From contig CAZEAP010000005.1 in NCBI GenBank assembly GCA_964510315.1, positions 1 through 64,000 of the forward strand: a DNA stretch of 64,000 bases. Reading direction: 5' to 3'. Source of the stretch: CAZEAP01 sp964510315 (GTDB taxonomy: Bacteria; Planctomycetota; Brocadiia; SM23-32). Shown here one piece after another: positions 27,470 through 37,052 of the stretch. The translations under genes were made by a program, and so were the position numbers. Below the pieces are notes generated by a model. It worked only from the letters and a program-made list of their open reading frames with translations. It searched no databases and was not told the DNA's origin. How positions within the stretch are numbered: position 1 is the first letter of the stretch; every line of letters begins with the position of its first letter.

Positions 27470-29935
27470 ATGCTGCGCATCGAGGAAGCCGGGAAGACAA
27501 AACGCTGTGAGCCACTCGACCGAGTGACTGTCCGCGGCGCCGACTCCGGCCGGATCGCCGTGCTCGACGGAGAGGGACGAGAATACGTCCGCGCCGAAGC
27601 CGCCGACCCCTTCAGCTTCACCGCAGCCGGCGCCCTCGGCGAACAGAACGTGGTGCGGGAGGACGAAGAGGGCCGGCCGGTGGAATCGGTCACCTTCACG
27701 CTGGACTGCACGACGCGCATCGAGGACGAGGAGGGCGCCTTCGGCGAGCTTCTGGACGTCCTTTACTGGACGATGGTGGGCTGGCACGGGGAGACCGGCT
27801 CGTTTCGCATGGACCGGAAGGTCTACAAGATGTTCGTCGGCTGGCTGCGCGACCACGTCCACACCCTCAAGGGCATGAAGTATTACTACCCCGATCTGAA
27901 GACCGGCATCGAACTCTACACCGATACCCAGCGGGACGACGGGATGGTCTTCGACAAGATCAGCAACGAGCGGAACTACCCCCGCCCCACGCACCGCGAC
28001 CACTGGTTCGGCCCCGGCGGCTTCATCGTCAAGGTCAACGACGGCCGCGAGCGCATGGAGCGCATCCCCGTCGAGAACGACGTGGAGTATCTTTACCTGG
28101 AAGGAATCTACTACACATGGAAGGCCAACGGCGACGATGAATGGATGGCCGGCCTGCTGGACAGCGCCATCCGGGCGGTCGAGTATTCCACCAGCGACCA
28201 GTACCGCTGGAGCGAGAAGTACGGCCTCCTGAAGCGCGGCTTCACCATCGACACCTGGGACTTCCAGGCCGAGGAGGACGCCGAACGTACCGGCTACACC
28301 ATGGTGGTCGACCCGGAGAAGACCCGTTTCGGCGTCATGCACGGCGACAACACGGGCATGATCGCCGGCTGCCGCTACCTGGCCGAGATGCTCGGCCACG
28401 TGGGCCGGGATGCCGAAGCCGAGAAATACAGCCGGCTCGCCGACACCCTGAAGGAACGTCTCGATGAGGTCTCCTGGAACGGCGAGTTCTTCACCCATCA
28501 CGTCCCGGAAGACCCGGATGTCGGGCGCGACCTCGGAGTCGACCAGTCCCGGCAGGTTTCCCTCTCGAACGCCTACGCCCTGAACCGCGGCATCGACCAC
28601 GAGCAGTGCGTCTCCATCATCAGAACCTACCAGCGCATCCGGGAGGAGATGCCGGAGAGTTCCCCCGGCGAGTTCTACCAGATATACCCTCCCTTCGAGC
28701 GGGGATTCGGAGGCCACGGCTCCAAGTGGCATTACATGAACGGCGGCGTCACGACCATCGTCGCCGGGGAGCTGGCCCACGGCGCCTTCGAGCACGGGTT
28801 CGAGGACTACGGGGTGGACATCCTTCAACGCGTCCTCGGCTGGGCGCGCGACCATCGGGACTACCTGCACTGCACCTACCGGGGCAAGGCGGCCGAGCCG
28901 CCGGAGCGGAGCTTCACCACTCTCGACCTGCGGGAGCAGGCCAACGTTGACCTCTCCGACCAGGGCGCCGAGGGCGTGCCCGGCTGGAGCGGGGAACGCG
29001 AGGGCAATGACATGGCCAACCTGCCCACCGGCGAGCAGGTCTTCGAGGACATCCCCTTCGACGTGATCGACCCGGCCGAGAACGGCCGCCGCGCCGTCGT
29101 CGGCATGTCCTGTCGGGAGGGTTACCACGACACCTGCGAGGTGCCCGTCGGGCGGCAGGCGGCCTCCATCTACTTCCTCCACACCGCCGGCGGCAGCAAC
29201 CCCATCGGCTCCTTCACCGTGCACTACTCCGAGGGCACCGCCGAGACCGAATACATCATGAAGGGCAGCAACGTCAACGGCTGGTGGCTGCCCCGTGCGC
29301 CGAGGGCCGGCCGGCGCTCCAAGAAAAGGTGCGAAGTGGCCTGGTGGGGGCCCAACGACGTCTTCCCCAACGTCGGCTGCTACGTCTACGGGTGGGACAA
29401 CCCTCATCCGGACCGGAGCATCGAGAAGGTGGTACTGAGGGCCTCCCGCGACGGCAGCTTCTGGCCGGTGATGGGCATGACGCTCTGCGACGCGCCCGTC
29501 TGGTTCGACCCCGGCGACCTCTCGTTCGGCATCCCGGACAACTGGGGCGCCGCCGCCGTCGGATACGCCGTCATCGAGGGACTCGCCGGCGTCAAGGACA
29601 CCGGAGTGGCCTTCGACCGAGCGCTGGTGTCCCCCCGCTGGACAGCCGCTGGCGTCGGCAACGCCAGCGTGACGGTGAAATACCGGGCCTCCGGCGGATA
29701 CGTCAGCTACGATTACGCCGCCGACCCGGAGGCCGGCACCGCCGCGGTGACCGTCACCGGCAACGCGGAGGAGATGCAGTTCCGGTGGCTGCTGCCCGAT
29801 GGTTGTGAGCCGACAGCCGTCTGTGTCGACGGTGAGCCGGCCGATTTCGGCGTCGAGGAGGTCGAGGGCTCCTCCTACGTCTGCCTGGAGATCAACGGCC
29901 TCGGCGCGCACACCGTGCAGATCACCTTTGGATGA
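27470..29935 (+). CDS. Putative six-hairpin glycosidase-fold enzyme, cytoplasmic
   Basis: This 821-aa protein has no signal peptide. The sequence from about residue 100 to 510 has repeated helical hairpins with aromatic and acidic residues (LEGIYYTWKANGDDEWM, HGDNTGMIAGCRYLAEML, WHYMNGGVTTIVAGELA), as in (alpha/alpha)6-barrel glycoside hydrolases. The segment 550-680 looks like a beta-rich carbohydrate-binding or discoidin-like module, and the C-terminus like a beta-sandwich. The exact family cannot be named and catalytic residues are not assigned. GAGGGAG precedes the ATG. It starts a run of co-directional genes with gaps of 20-35 bp that includes three sulfatases, so it likely cleaves a glycan that these enzymes desulfate. 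Confidence 0.7.
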   Translation: MLRIEEAGKTKRCEPLDRVTVRGADSGRIAVLDGEGREYVRAEAADPFSFTAAGALGEQNVVREDEEGRPVESVTFTLDCTTRIEDEEGAFGELLDVLYWTMVGWHGETGSFRMDRKVYKMFVGWLRDHVHTLKGMKYYYPDLKTGIELYTDTQRDDGMVFDKISNERNYPRPTHRDHWFGPGGFIVKVNDGRERMERIPVENDVEYLYLEGIYYTWKANGDDEWMAGLLDSAIRAVEYSTSDQYRWSEKYGLLKRGFTIDTWDFQAEEDAERTGYTMVVDPEKTRFGVMHGDNTGMIAGCRYLAEMLGHVGRDAEAEKYSRLADTLKERLDEVSWNGEFFTHHVPEDPDVGRDLGVDQSRQVSLSNAYALNRGIDHEQCVSIIRTYQRIREEMPESSPGEFYQIYPPFERGFGGHGSKWHYMNGGVTTIVAGELAHGAFEHGFEDYGVDILQRVLGWARDHRDYLHCTYRGKAAEPPERSFTTLDLREQANVDLSDQGAEGVPGWSGEREGNDMANLPTGEQVFEDIPFDVIDPAENGRRAVVGMSCREGYHDTCEVPVGRQAASIYFLHTAGGSNPIGSFTVHYSEGTAETEYIMKGSNVNGWWLPRAPRAGRRSKKRCEVAWWGPNDVFPNVGCYVYGWDNPHPDRSIEKVVLRASRDGSFWPVMGMTLCDAPVWFDPGDLSFGIPDNWGAAAVGYAVIEGLAGVKDTGVAFDRALVSPRWTAAGVGNASVTVKYRASGGYVSYDYAADPEAGTAAVTVTGNAEEMQFRWLLPDGCEPTAVCVDGEPADFGVEEVEGSSYVCLEINGLGAHTVQITFG

Positions 29936-29954
29936 CCCCGGAGGGGCCGAAGAG

Positions 29955-31418
29955 ATGCCGCAAGAGGCCAGAAACCTGATCGTGATCTCATCCGACGAGA
30001 TGCGCGGGGACGCCCCCGGCTACATGGGCAACCCCGACTGCCGGACGCCGAACCTGGACGGCTTCGCCGAACGGGCGGTCTCCTTCCGCAGGCACTTCTC
30101 GGTCTTCCCCAAGTGCGTGCCCACCCGCATCGCCATGATGACCGGCCGCTACTGCCACACCGACGGCTTCCGCACCATCCAGCAACACCTTCCGAACGAC
30201 CAGCCGGACGTGCTGGCCAGGCTGAAGGATGCCGGCTACGAATCCGCCCTGTTCGGCATCAACCACGTCTGGGAGAACATCTTCGGCGAGGGTCTGAATC
30301 GGAAGGGCGCCGCGTACGTGGACTATCATTCCTTCACCGAGGGATACTTCCGCCACATGCTGGACAGGGAGTGGCCGGTGGAGGAGCCGGGCCCCGAAGA
30401 CCTCGACCCGCCGCAGCCGCCGGAAGGCTACGACTACCATTACGGCGGGCGCATCGAGGAGCCGATGACGTTCTTCTGCGACGACAACCGCGCCGCCCAG
30501 GCCGTCGAATACCTGACGGAGGTCCGCGACCGGTCCCGGCCGTTCTACATGCACCTCAACCTGAGCTGGCCCCATCCGGGCTACAAGGCGCCTGAGCCGT
30601 ACTTCTCCATGTACGGCAGGGACCAGATCGATCCCTGGCCCTACGAGCTGCCCCGGAACGCCCCCCTGCCCCTCCGGAAGATGCGGGAGGTCCGCACCGG
30701 CCCCGACGCGCCGGAGCGGATGCTGCGCGAACTGCAGGCCGTCTATTACGGGATGGTCACCAGGACCGACCACGTCCTCGGCCGTGTCCTGGACGCCATC
30801 GAGCGGGAGGGGCTGTTCGAGAACTCCGTAGTGCTTTTCTTTGCGGACCACGGGGATTTCGCCGGCCAGTACGGCCTGCCGGAGAAATGGGACACCTGCA
30901 TGGCCGACTGCCTCCTCCACGTGCCGTGCATTCTGTCGGCGCCCGGCCTGCCCGCCGGCGAAGCGGTGGAGGGCCTCACCGAGCACGTGGACGTCGCCCC
31001 CACGCTGCTGGAACTCCTCGGCATAGAGCCCGACTGGGGAATCCACGGGGAGAGCCTCCTCCCCATCATCTCCGGGGAGAAGCGCAAGGAGGCCGTGTTC
31101 GCCGACGGCGGGCACGAGGAGGAGATGTGGGAGCGGTTCAGCTTCGACCCCGGAGGCAGCGGCAAGCAGAAAACCTACGCCGTTTGCCCCGAAACGATGG
31201 CGCGCACGAAGATGTGCCGCACCGACGAGTGGAAGCTGGTCACCCGACTCGTCGGCGGCAACGAGCTGTACGACATGCGCAGCGACCCCTTCGAGATGGA
31301 CAACCTCTGGGGCCGGGACGAGCACGCCGACGTCGTGATGGACCTCCAGCAGAAGATGATCGAGTGGTGTCTCCGCACCGACACCGACCGCCCGTTCCAA
31401 CCGGACGTCGGTGCCTGA
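29955..31418 (+). CDS. Sulfatase (Cys-type, CxPTR)
   Basis: This 487-aa alkaline-phosphatase-superfamily enzyme has the sulfatase active-site motif Cys54-Val-Pro-Thr-Arg58 followed by IAMMTGR. The Cys is the residue converted to formylglycine. The metal ligands show as SSDEMRGD near the start and FADHGDFAGQYG near residue 300. There is no signal peptide, so desulfation probably occurs in the cytoplasm. Thr instead of Ser/Ala in the fourth motif position is a minor variant. It lies 19 bp after the glycosidase gene and 26 bp before the next sulfatase. Confidence 0.92.
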   Translation: MPQEARNLIVISSDEMRGDAPGYMGNPDCRTPNLDGFAERAVSFRRHFSVFPKCVPTRIAMMTGRYCHTDGFRTIQQHLPNDQPDVLARLKDAGYESALFGINHVWENIFGEGLNRKGAAYVDYHSFTEGYFRHMLDREWPVEEPGPEDLDPPQPPEGYDYHYGGRIEEPMTFFCDDNRAAQAVEYLTEVRDRSRPFYMHLNLSWPHPGYKAPEPYFSMYGRDQIDPWPYELPRNAPLPLRKMREVRTGPDAPERMLRELQAVYYGMVTRTDHVLGRVLDAIEREGLFENSVVLFFADHGDFAGQYGLPEKWDTCMADCLLHVPCILSAPGLPAGEAVEGLTEHVDVAPTLLELLGIEPDWGIHGESLLPIISGEKRKEAVFADGGHEEEMWERFSFDPGGSGKQKTYAVCPETMARTKMCRTDEWKLVTRLVGGNELYDMRSDPFEMDNLWGRDEHADVVMDLQQKMIEWCLRTDTDRPFQPDVGA

Positions 31419-31444
31419 GCCGAACCCCGCGCCGGAGCTGACAC

Positions 31445-32905
31445 ATGCCCGAAATGGAAACCGACCGACCCAACATACTCCTCATCTTTACCGACCAGCA
31501 CCGGCTCTCGGCGCTGGGATGCTACGGTGAAACGCCGTGTCAGACGCCGAACATCGACCGCCTGGCCGCCGAGGGCGCGCGGTTCGAGACGGCCTACACC
31601 TCGTGCCCCGTCTGCTCGCCCGCCCGCGCGTCGGTCATGACGGGGCTGCACGTGCACCGGCACGGGGTGCTCTGCAACTGCAACGACCTGCCGACGCCGG
31701 TCAAAGAGCTTCCCGACGGCCCTCACCTGCTGTCGCGCCGGCTCGGAGCGGCCGGGTACAGGTGCGGGCACGTCGGCAAGTGGCACCTGGGGGCGCGGTC
31801 GGCGCAACACTTCGGGCTGGACCTCGATCGGTCCCACCCCACGACCCGCGGATTCGAATGGCCGAGCTTCTTCGGCTACGAGGAATACCTCGAGGAGGCG
31901 GGGCTCGATCCGCAGCGGACTCAGGTGGACGGCCGGCTGAACGCCTGGAGGCTACAAGGGCCGCGGGAAGCCTCCATGCCCTACTGGCTGGCCGAACAGG
32001 CCACCCACATGATCGACGATTTCGCCGGGGACGAGCGCCCATTCTTCATCTGGTATTGTGAGCCCGGCCCCCACGCAGCCTACCAGGCGCCCGCGGAGAT
32101 ACTGGAACGCTACGAGGGCGTGCGCATCCCCCGCTGGCCGAACTACGAATGGGACTCGCTCGGCACCAACCGGCCCCACCAGGTGAAAATCCCCGGCGGC
32201 CTGCCCGACCTGACGTGGGAGGACTGGGAGCGCGTCATCCGCGTTTACTACGCCCTCGCCACCGACATCGACGAGCAGGTCGGGCGGATAATGGACCACC
32301 TCGAGGAGCGCGGGCTCGCCGACAACACCGTGGTCATCTTCACCAGCGACCACGGACAGACCCTCGGCAGCCACGGCGGACTGATCGACAAGGGGTGGCA
32401 CCACTTCGAGGAGATCCAGCGCATCGGCATGATCCTGCGGGACGCACCGGGGCGGGGGGCCGGCGGCCGCGAACCGGGCACTGTCCTGGGGGAATGGGCC
32501 TCGATCCTGGACCTTTACCCCACCATCCTCGACCTGGCGGGCGCCGAATACGACGCTTCGCACGTCGACGGAAGCTCCCTCCTCCCCCTGCTCGACGGCG
32601 ATAGGACCGATTGGCGGGACACCCACTTCGTGGAGTTCTGGGGCGTGAACGGGCTCTCCACGACAATGGTCACCTGCCGCCACGGCGAGATGAAATACGG
32701 CTGGAACTGCGGCAACTGGGACGAACTCTACGACCTGGCCGCCGATCCCCACGAGATGCAGAACGTCATCGACGAGCCGGGCTACGCCGATTCCCTGGAG
32801 GCGCTCCGCGGCAAGACCATCGAGTTCATGGAGAAAACGAATCATCCCGGCTCCTCCCGCGTCCGCGACCGCAGCCTGTGGGCCGGCCGGGGACGGGATT
32901 CTTAG
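31445..32905 (+). CDS. Sulfatase (Cys-type, CSPAR)
   Basis: This 486-aa sulfatase has Cys57-Ser-Pro-Ala-Arg61 followed by ASVMTGLHVHRHG, the standard formylglycine site. FTDQHRLSALGCYG gives the N-terminal metal ligands and TSDHGQTLGSHGG the C-terminal ones. HVGKWHLG supplies the Lys-x-x-His pair that binds sulfate. The C-terminal ELYDLAADPHEMQNV motif is common in this group. The protein has no signal peptide. It is in the same transcription unit as the sulfatases on either side but is clearly a different subfamily, so the three probably attack different sulfate positions. Confidence 0.93.
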   Translation: MPEMETDRPNILLIFTDQHRLSALGCYGETPCQTPNIDRLAAEGARFETAYTSCPVCSPARASVMTGLHVHRHGVLCNCNDLPTPVKELPDGPHLLSRRLGAAGYRCGHVGKWHLGARSAQHFGLDLDRSHPTTRGFEWPSFFGYEEYLEEAGLDPQRTQVDGRLNAWRLQGPREASMPYWLAEQATHMIDDFAGDERPFFIWYCEPGPHAAYQAPAEILERYEGVRIPRWPNYEWDSLGTNRPHQVKIPGGLPDLTWEDWERVIRVYYALATDIDEQVGRIMDHLEERGLADNTVVIFTSDHGQTLGSHGGLIDKGWHHFEEIQRIGMILRDAPGRGAGGREPGTVLGEWASILDLYPTILDLAGAEYDASHVDGSSLLPLLDGDRTDWRDTHFVEFWGVNGLSTTMVTCRHGEMKYGWNCGNWDELYDLAADPHEMQNVIDEPGYADSLEALRGKTIEFMEKTNHPGSSRVRDRSLWAGRGRDS

Positions 32906-32938
32906 AAGAACTCGCCGATCGGACAGAAAGGAAGCCCG

Positions 32939-34612
32939 ATGGAGAAGGTATCCGACTACACGTTTCCGCTCTTCAGGCAGGAGCGGCCCGAAGACAAACC
33001 CAACGTGGTGCTCCTGTTCACCGACCAGCAGCGCCACGACACCATCGGAGCCCTCGGCTACGACTACATGATGACCCCGAACCAGGACCGGCTGGTGCGG
33101 GAGGGCTGCGCCTTCACTCACGCCTGCAGCACGAATCCGGTCTGCATCCCCGCCCGTCACAACCTGCTGACGGGCCTCTACTCGCGTCACACGGGCATGG
33201 CCGTCAACGAGAGCGCCGTGATACCGCGGGAGATACCCCGCCTGCCGAAGATACTCGCCGACAACGGCTATCACTGCGAATCGGTGGGGAAGATGCACTT
33301 CCGGCCGGCCCGCAACCACCACGGCCTCCATCGGATGCAGCTCATGCAGGAGCTGTTCCGGAACCCCGCCGACGACGACTTCGCCATGTACCTCCGCTCC
33401 GAGGGCCTGGGGCACGTCCGCAACATCCACGGCATCCGCAGCCTGCTCTACCGGCAGCCCCAGCGCTCCCTTCTGCCCGAGGAGCATCACGGCACCACCT
33501 GGGTGGGCGACCGGTCGGCGGAGATGATCCGACAGAACCGCAACCGCCCCTTCTTCCTGTGGGCCGGCTGGATCGCACCGCATCCGCCCTTCGCGGTGCC
33601 CGAGAGCCTGGCCGACCTCTACAAGGGCGCCCCCCTGCCGGAGCCCACCCCCGAAGAGGAAGACGCCAACCCCGTGCTGGAACACTCCCGCCTGGGGGAT
33701 GACTACACCGACCCCGCCAAGACCCGGCGGGTGCGCGAACTCTACATGGCCGCCGTCAGCCACGTCGACAAGAACGTGGGCAAGATCCTCCAGGCGCTGG
33801 AGGACATCGGCCAGCTCGACAACACGCTGATCATCATGACCTCCGACCACGGGGAGATGCTGGGAGACAACGGCGCGTGGGGCAAGAGCCTTCCCAACGA
33901 CACCTCCGTGCGCATCCCCCTGATCCTGCGCTGGCCAAAGCGGGTTCCCGCGGGCACGCTGCGCCACGACTACGCCGACCAGGTGGACCTCCTGCCCACC
34001 ATCCTGGACGCCTGCGGGATCGACTACCCCGCCGATTACGACCTGCCCGGCGAGTCGCTCCTCATCCCGAAGGACTGCGGCACGCGCGACCGTTCGGTCC
34101 ATTACACCGAGCACGCCCGGGGGCCGAGCCGGTGGGTCTCGCTCCGAGGACCCCGCTTCAAATACAACTTCTGGTTCGACGGCGGGCGGGAAGAACTCTA
34201 CGACCTCCAGGAGGACCCCAACGAGCTGGAGAACCTGATGGGGCGCGACCTCGACGAGGACCAGCGGGAGGCATACGAGCGGCTGAAGGCCACGCTGGCA
34301 AGCTACGAGGAGCGCTACGGCCTGCCCGGCGGCGTGGAGGACGGGGAGCTGGTAGCGTCCGAGGAGCCGAAAGGCGAGCCGTGGCCCCCCGGGCGGAGGG
34401 GGCTGTGCTGGCAGTTCCACATGCACCCCTTCAACCTGCCGCCCGAGGAGGCGGCCCGCTACCAGTCGGAGAAAGAGGAGGTCCTCCAGGCCACCGCGGA
34501 GGAGCCCACCCTCGATCTCTCCAGGCTCGACCTGGACTTCTACCTCAGCGCCGGCGGCGATCCGGACCTGGTCAAGGCCGTCCGCGAGGGAGAGGACCGC
34601 GAGGAAGAGTGA
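32939..34612 (+). CDS. Sulfatase (Cys-type, CIPAR)
   Basis: This 557-aa sulfatase has Cys69-Ile-Pro-Ala-Arg73 followed by HNLLTGLYSRHTG. FTDQQRHDTIGALGYD, ESVGKMHFRP and TSDHGEMLGDNG provide the metal and sulfate ligands. About 80 extra residues at the C-terminus, rich in acidic residues and with HPFNLPPEEAARYQ, are not part of the core fold; they could be an oligomerisation tail. There is no signal peptide. It lies 33 bp after the previous sulfatase gene and 28 bp before the TIM-barrel hydrolase gene. Confidence 0.92.
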   Translation: MEKVSDYTFPLFRQERPEDKPNVVLLFTDQQRHDTIGALGYDYMMTPNQDRLVREGCAFTHACSTNPVCIPARHNLLTGLYSRHTGMAVNESAVIPREIPRLPKILADNGYHCESVGKMHFRPARNHHGLHRMQLMQELFRNPADDDFAMYLRSEGLGHVRNIHGIRSLLYRQPQRSLLPEEHHGTTWVGDRSAEMIRQNRNRPFFLWAGWIAPHPPFAVPESLADLYKGAPLPEPTPEEEDANPVLEHSRLGDDYTDPAKTRRVRELYMAAVSHVDKNVGKILQALEDIGQLDNTLIIMTSDHGEMLGDNGAWGKSLPNDTSVRIPLILRWPKRVPAGTLRHDYADQVDLLPTILDACGIDYPADYDLPGESLLIPKDCGTRDRSVHYTEHARGPSRWVSLRGPRFKYNFWFDGGREELYDLQEDPNELENLMGRDLDEDQREAYERLKATLASYEERYGLPGGVEDGELVASEEPKGEPWPPGRRGLCWQFHMHPFNLPPEEAARYQSEKEEVLQATAEEPTLDLSRLDLDFYLSAGGDPDLVKAVREGEDREEE

Positions 34613-34640
34613 ACGAAGACACCACCGGAGGAAAAGCGAG

Positions 34641-35681
34641 ATGAGCGAGCTGATCATCGGCACCAGCGCTTACCCCGACGCCGACCGCGACCTGCTCGAG
34701 GAAGCCGGGATAGGGTGGCTGCGCCGCGGCTTCCCCTTCCCCTTCGAGGACCGCGTCGGAGGCGAAGTCACCGAAAGCTACACCCGGACAAAGGCGAAGG
34801 CGCAGGAACTGCGCGAGGACGGTTTCCGCCTGATGGGCGTCACCCCCGGACCGGGCATCGCCACCTACGAGACCGACGAGGAAGGCGAACTGACCCGACG
34901 CTGGCACAGCCGACTGCCCCAGTGGGCCGGCGAGCCGGGCAGCGGAGAGCTGCTCGAGACGTACGAGCAGACCTGCCGATGGCTCGCCGACGACCTCGGC
35001 GACCTCGTCTCCGCCTGGCAGGTGGCCAACGAACTGGACATACCCGTCTTCGCCGGACCGCTGAACCCCCGGGAGGCCTGCGATTTGATCTCCGCCGGCG
35101 CGCGCGGCCTGAAGAACGCCGACGATTCCCTGCTGGTCGGCTTCAACCTCACCGCCGGATGGAGCAAGACGCTGTACTTCTTCGGCTATCTCTACGGTCG
35201 TGGCGACGGCCCGCTGGACTACTGCGGGCTGGACGGCTACTACGGCACCTGGCAGAGGGGCGGACCGGAGCAGTGGGCCGAGCGCATCGACATAGCCCAC
35301 GACTGGAGCGGCAAGCCGGTGCTGGTCAACGAATGGGGCTTCTCCTCCGCCGGCGGCCCCGTGACCGAGGAGGAGCGGACATCGGACGCCTCCGTCTGCG
35401 AAACGCACAAGTGGAAGAACACCTGGGGCGCCGGCCACAATCCCGAGGGCCAGGCGGAGTTCGTGGAGGCGGCTTTCGACGTCTTCGCCGAGAGGCGCCA
35501 TAAGCTGATCGGCCTGTTCTTCTACCGCTGGGAGGACCAGGCGGAATGCTGGCAGTGCGGCGACCCCGACTGCCCCGCCGAAACCGCCTGGGGCCTGGTG
35601 GACCTGGAGGGCAACCCCAAACCGGCCTACCACGAGTTCAAGCGCGGCGTGAACCGCCTGCAATCCGAAGATGCTCTGTAG
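34641..35681 (+). CDS. Clan-A-like TIM-barrel glycoside hydrolase (putative)
   Basis: This 346-aa cytoplasmic protein has two Glu-bearing strand ends typical of retaining clan GH-A enzymes: WQVANELDIPVF near residue 132, with the Asn-Glu acid/base pair, and LVNEWGFSS near residue 233, with the likely nucleophile Glu. GLDGYYGTW and LFFYRWEDQAECW add aromatic substrate-binding segments. The family is not certain. The last codons are GAT GCT CTG followed by TAG, and that TAG lies inside the terminal repeat of the MITE at 35672, so the natural 3' end may have been changed by the insertion. Confidence 0.75.
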   Translation: MSELIIGTSAYPDADRDLLEEAGIGWLRRGFPFPFEDRVGGEVTESYTRTKAKAQELREDGFRLMGVTPGPGIATYETDEEGELTRRWHSRLPQWAGEPGSGELLETYEQTCRWLADDLGDLVSAWQVANELDIPVFAGPLNPREACDLISAGARGLKNADDSLLVGFNLTAGWSKTLYFFGYLYGRGDGPLDYCGLDGYYGTWQRGGPEQWAERIDIAHDWSGKPVLVNEWGFSSAGGPVTEEERTSDASVCETHKWKNTWGAGHNPEGQAEFVEAAFDVFAERRHKLIGLFFYRWEDQAECWQCGDPDCPAETAWGLVDLEGNPKPAYHEFKRGVNRLQSEDAL

Positions 35682-35886
35682 AAATGATGTGCGATCCGCC
35701 GGAGCACCGCTCCCAATGTCCTTCTGAGCGAGCGCACTTTCAGCGAGCGAAGTTTACCCGCCGGTGGCGGGTATCTCGCCGTTCGGTCACGTGCAGATGG
35801 CCCGCCGGGAAGCAGGGGCGACGGAGCGGGAAAGTACGGCGTGGCAGGCGGCCGGCGGATCTGAGTGCCGACGGAGGCTTTCTACA
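35672..35886 (+). mobile_element. MITE-like element, copy 2 (truncated right end)
   Basis: It begins with the perfect 13-bp terminal repeat TGCTCTGTAGAAA (35672-35684) and continues ATGATGTGCGATCCGCCGGA, matching the reverse strand of the 61401-61696 copy. The right end at 35879-35886 keeps TTTCTACA but then diverges. A further scrap of the same family (GGCGAGATGCGTTCGGCGCC) lies at 36019-36045. Between them, 35900-35950 is a CATCTGTGTTTATCAGTGCA repeat of another common intergenic type. The rest of the gap up to 36070 has no gene. Confidence 0.85.
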
Positions 35887-36070
35887 AATCAGTTCCAGAA
35901 CTTCTGTGGGTCTTCCATCTGTGTTTATCAGTGCACATCTGTGTCTGGCGTTTTTCGTTTCCTTTTCGCCTGTAGGGAGTTTTTCATCCGTGTCTGGGCG
36001 GACGGGAAAGTACGGCGCAGCAGAACGGCGAGATGCGTTCGGCGCCTCCGAGCAGGAAGAGAGGTAACCG

Positions 36071-37048
36071 GTGCTGCCGAGGGAACGGGTCATCGCGGTG
36101 CTGCGGCGCGAGAAACCCGACCGCATACCCATCCAGGGGTGGTTGGGCAACCTGGAGGAGGGAATTGAAGAGCGGTTCGGGTCGATGAGCGCCTTCCGCG
36201 ACCGATACGAGTTCGATTACTCCGGAGTCGGGCGCGGGCCATATCCCTGGTGGCGCGACCCGCTGGAGGAACTGAAGGAGCGCGAGGAGCCCCTCACCCC
36301 GGCCGACATGGCGGCCGTCCCCCTGTCCGACCCCAACGAAGAGGAGGCCTACGAGAACATCGTCCGGGGCATCCAGCACCACAAGGAGCAGCGGGGCCGG
36401 TTCGTCTCCGCCACCGTCTACGGCATCTTCGAGATAATCAACGGCATCTTCGGCATCGAGAATCACCTGATGTACCTGGCGCTCTATCCCGACGAACTCC
36501 GGGAACTCTACCGCCGCCAGGCCGAGTGGAACCGGACCTGCGCGCACAACATGCTCGACCTGGGGGTCGACATGGTCCACATCTCCGACGACTGGGGCGG
36601 ACAGTCCGGGCCGATGTTCAGCCCGGAGACCTGGCGCCGACTCATCTACCCCTACCACAAGATTACGGCCGACGCGGTCAAGGAGCGCGGCGCGTGGCTC
36701 AGCCTTCACTCCGACGGCAACGTGCGGCCGCTGGTGGACGGCATCGTCGAGCTGGGATACGACGTCTTCCACCCCTGGCAGGAATCGGCGGGCATGGACC
36801 TGGAGGATTTCAAGGAGAACTACAGCGACCGCCTCGTGGTCATGGGCGGCATCGACGTGCAGACGACCATCGGCTTCGGCGACTACGAGAAGCTGGAACG
36901 GGATATCGAGCGCGTGGTCCGCATGTTCAGCGACGGGGCCCTGCTCCTGTGCACCTCGCATGCCGTGCAGGAACACTGTAGTATCGATGAACTCGTCTTT
37001 GCCTACGACACGATCTATCGGCTGATCCGGGAGCAGGCAGAGGGATAA
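36071..37048 (+). CDS. Uroporphyrinogen-decarboxylase-fold protein (methyltransferase-like), tandem copy 1
   Basis: This 325-aa TIM-barrel protein belongs to the UROD/MtaA superfamily, which includes haem-pathway decarboxylases and corrinoid methyltransferases. It is not the haem enzyme: the sequence has WLSLHSDGNVRPLVDGIVEL where MtaA enzymes have a zinc-binding His-x-Cys, and VVMGGIDVQTTIGFGD and LLLCTSHAVQEHC near the end. These features match a subgroup found in carbohydrate loci. The GTG start follows AGAGG at 6 bases. The next gene begins 4 bp later and is a close paralogue; the first 25 nucleotides or so of both genes are nearly identical. Confidence 0.82.
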   Translation: MLPRERVIAVLRREKPDRIPIQGWLGNLEEGIEERFGSMSAFRDRYEFDYSGVGRGPYPWWRDPLEELKEREEPLTPADMAAVPLSDPNEEEAYENIVRGIQHHKEQRGRFVSATVYGIFEIINGIFGIENHLMYLALYPDELRELYRRQAEWNRTCAHNMLDLGVDMVHISDDWGGQSGPMFSPETWRRLIYPYHKITADAVKERGAWLSLHSDGNVRPLVDGIVELGYDVFHPWQESAGMDLEDFKENYSDRLVVMGGIDVQTTIGFGDYEKLERDIERVVRMFSDGALLLCTSHAVQEHCSIDELVFAYDTIYRLIREQAEG

Positions 37049-37052
37049 ACAC

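Noticed and set aside
27152..29911. A 919-codon minus-strand open frame opposite the six-hairpin glycosidase gene
   Set aside because: The plus-strand protein has ordered helical-hairpin motifs and a ribosome site; the minus frame reads as low-complexity Val/Gly/His sequence and mirrors codon position bias.
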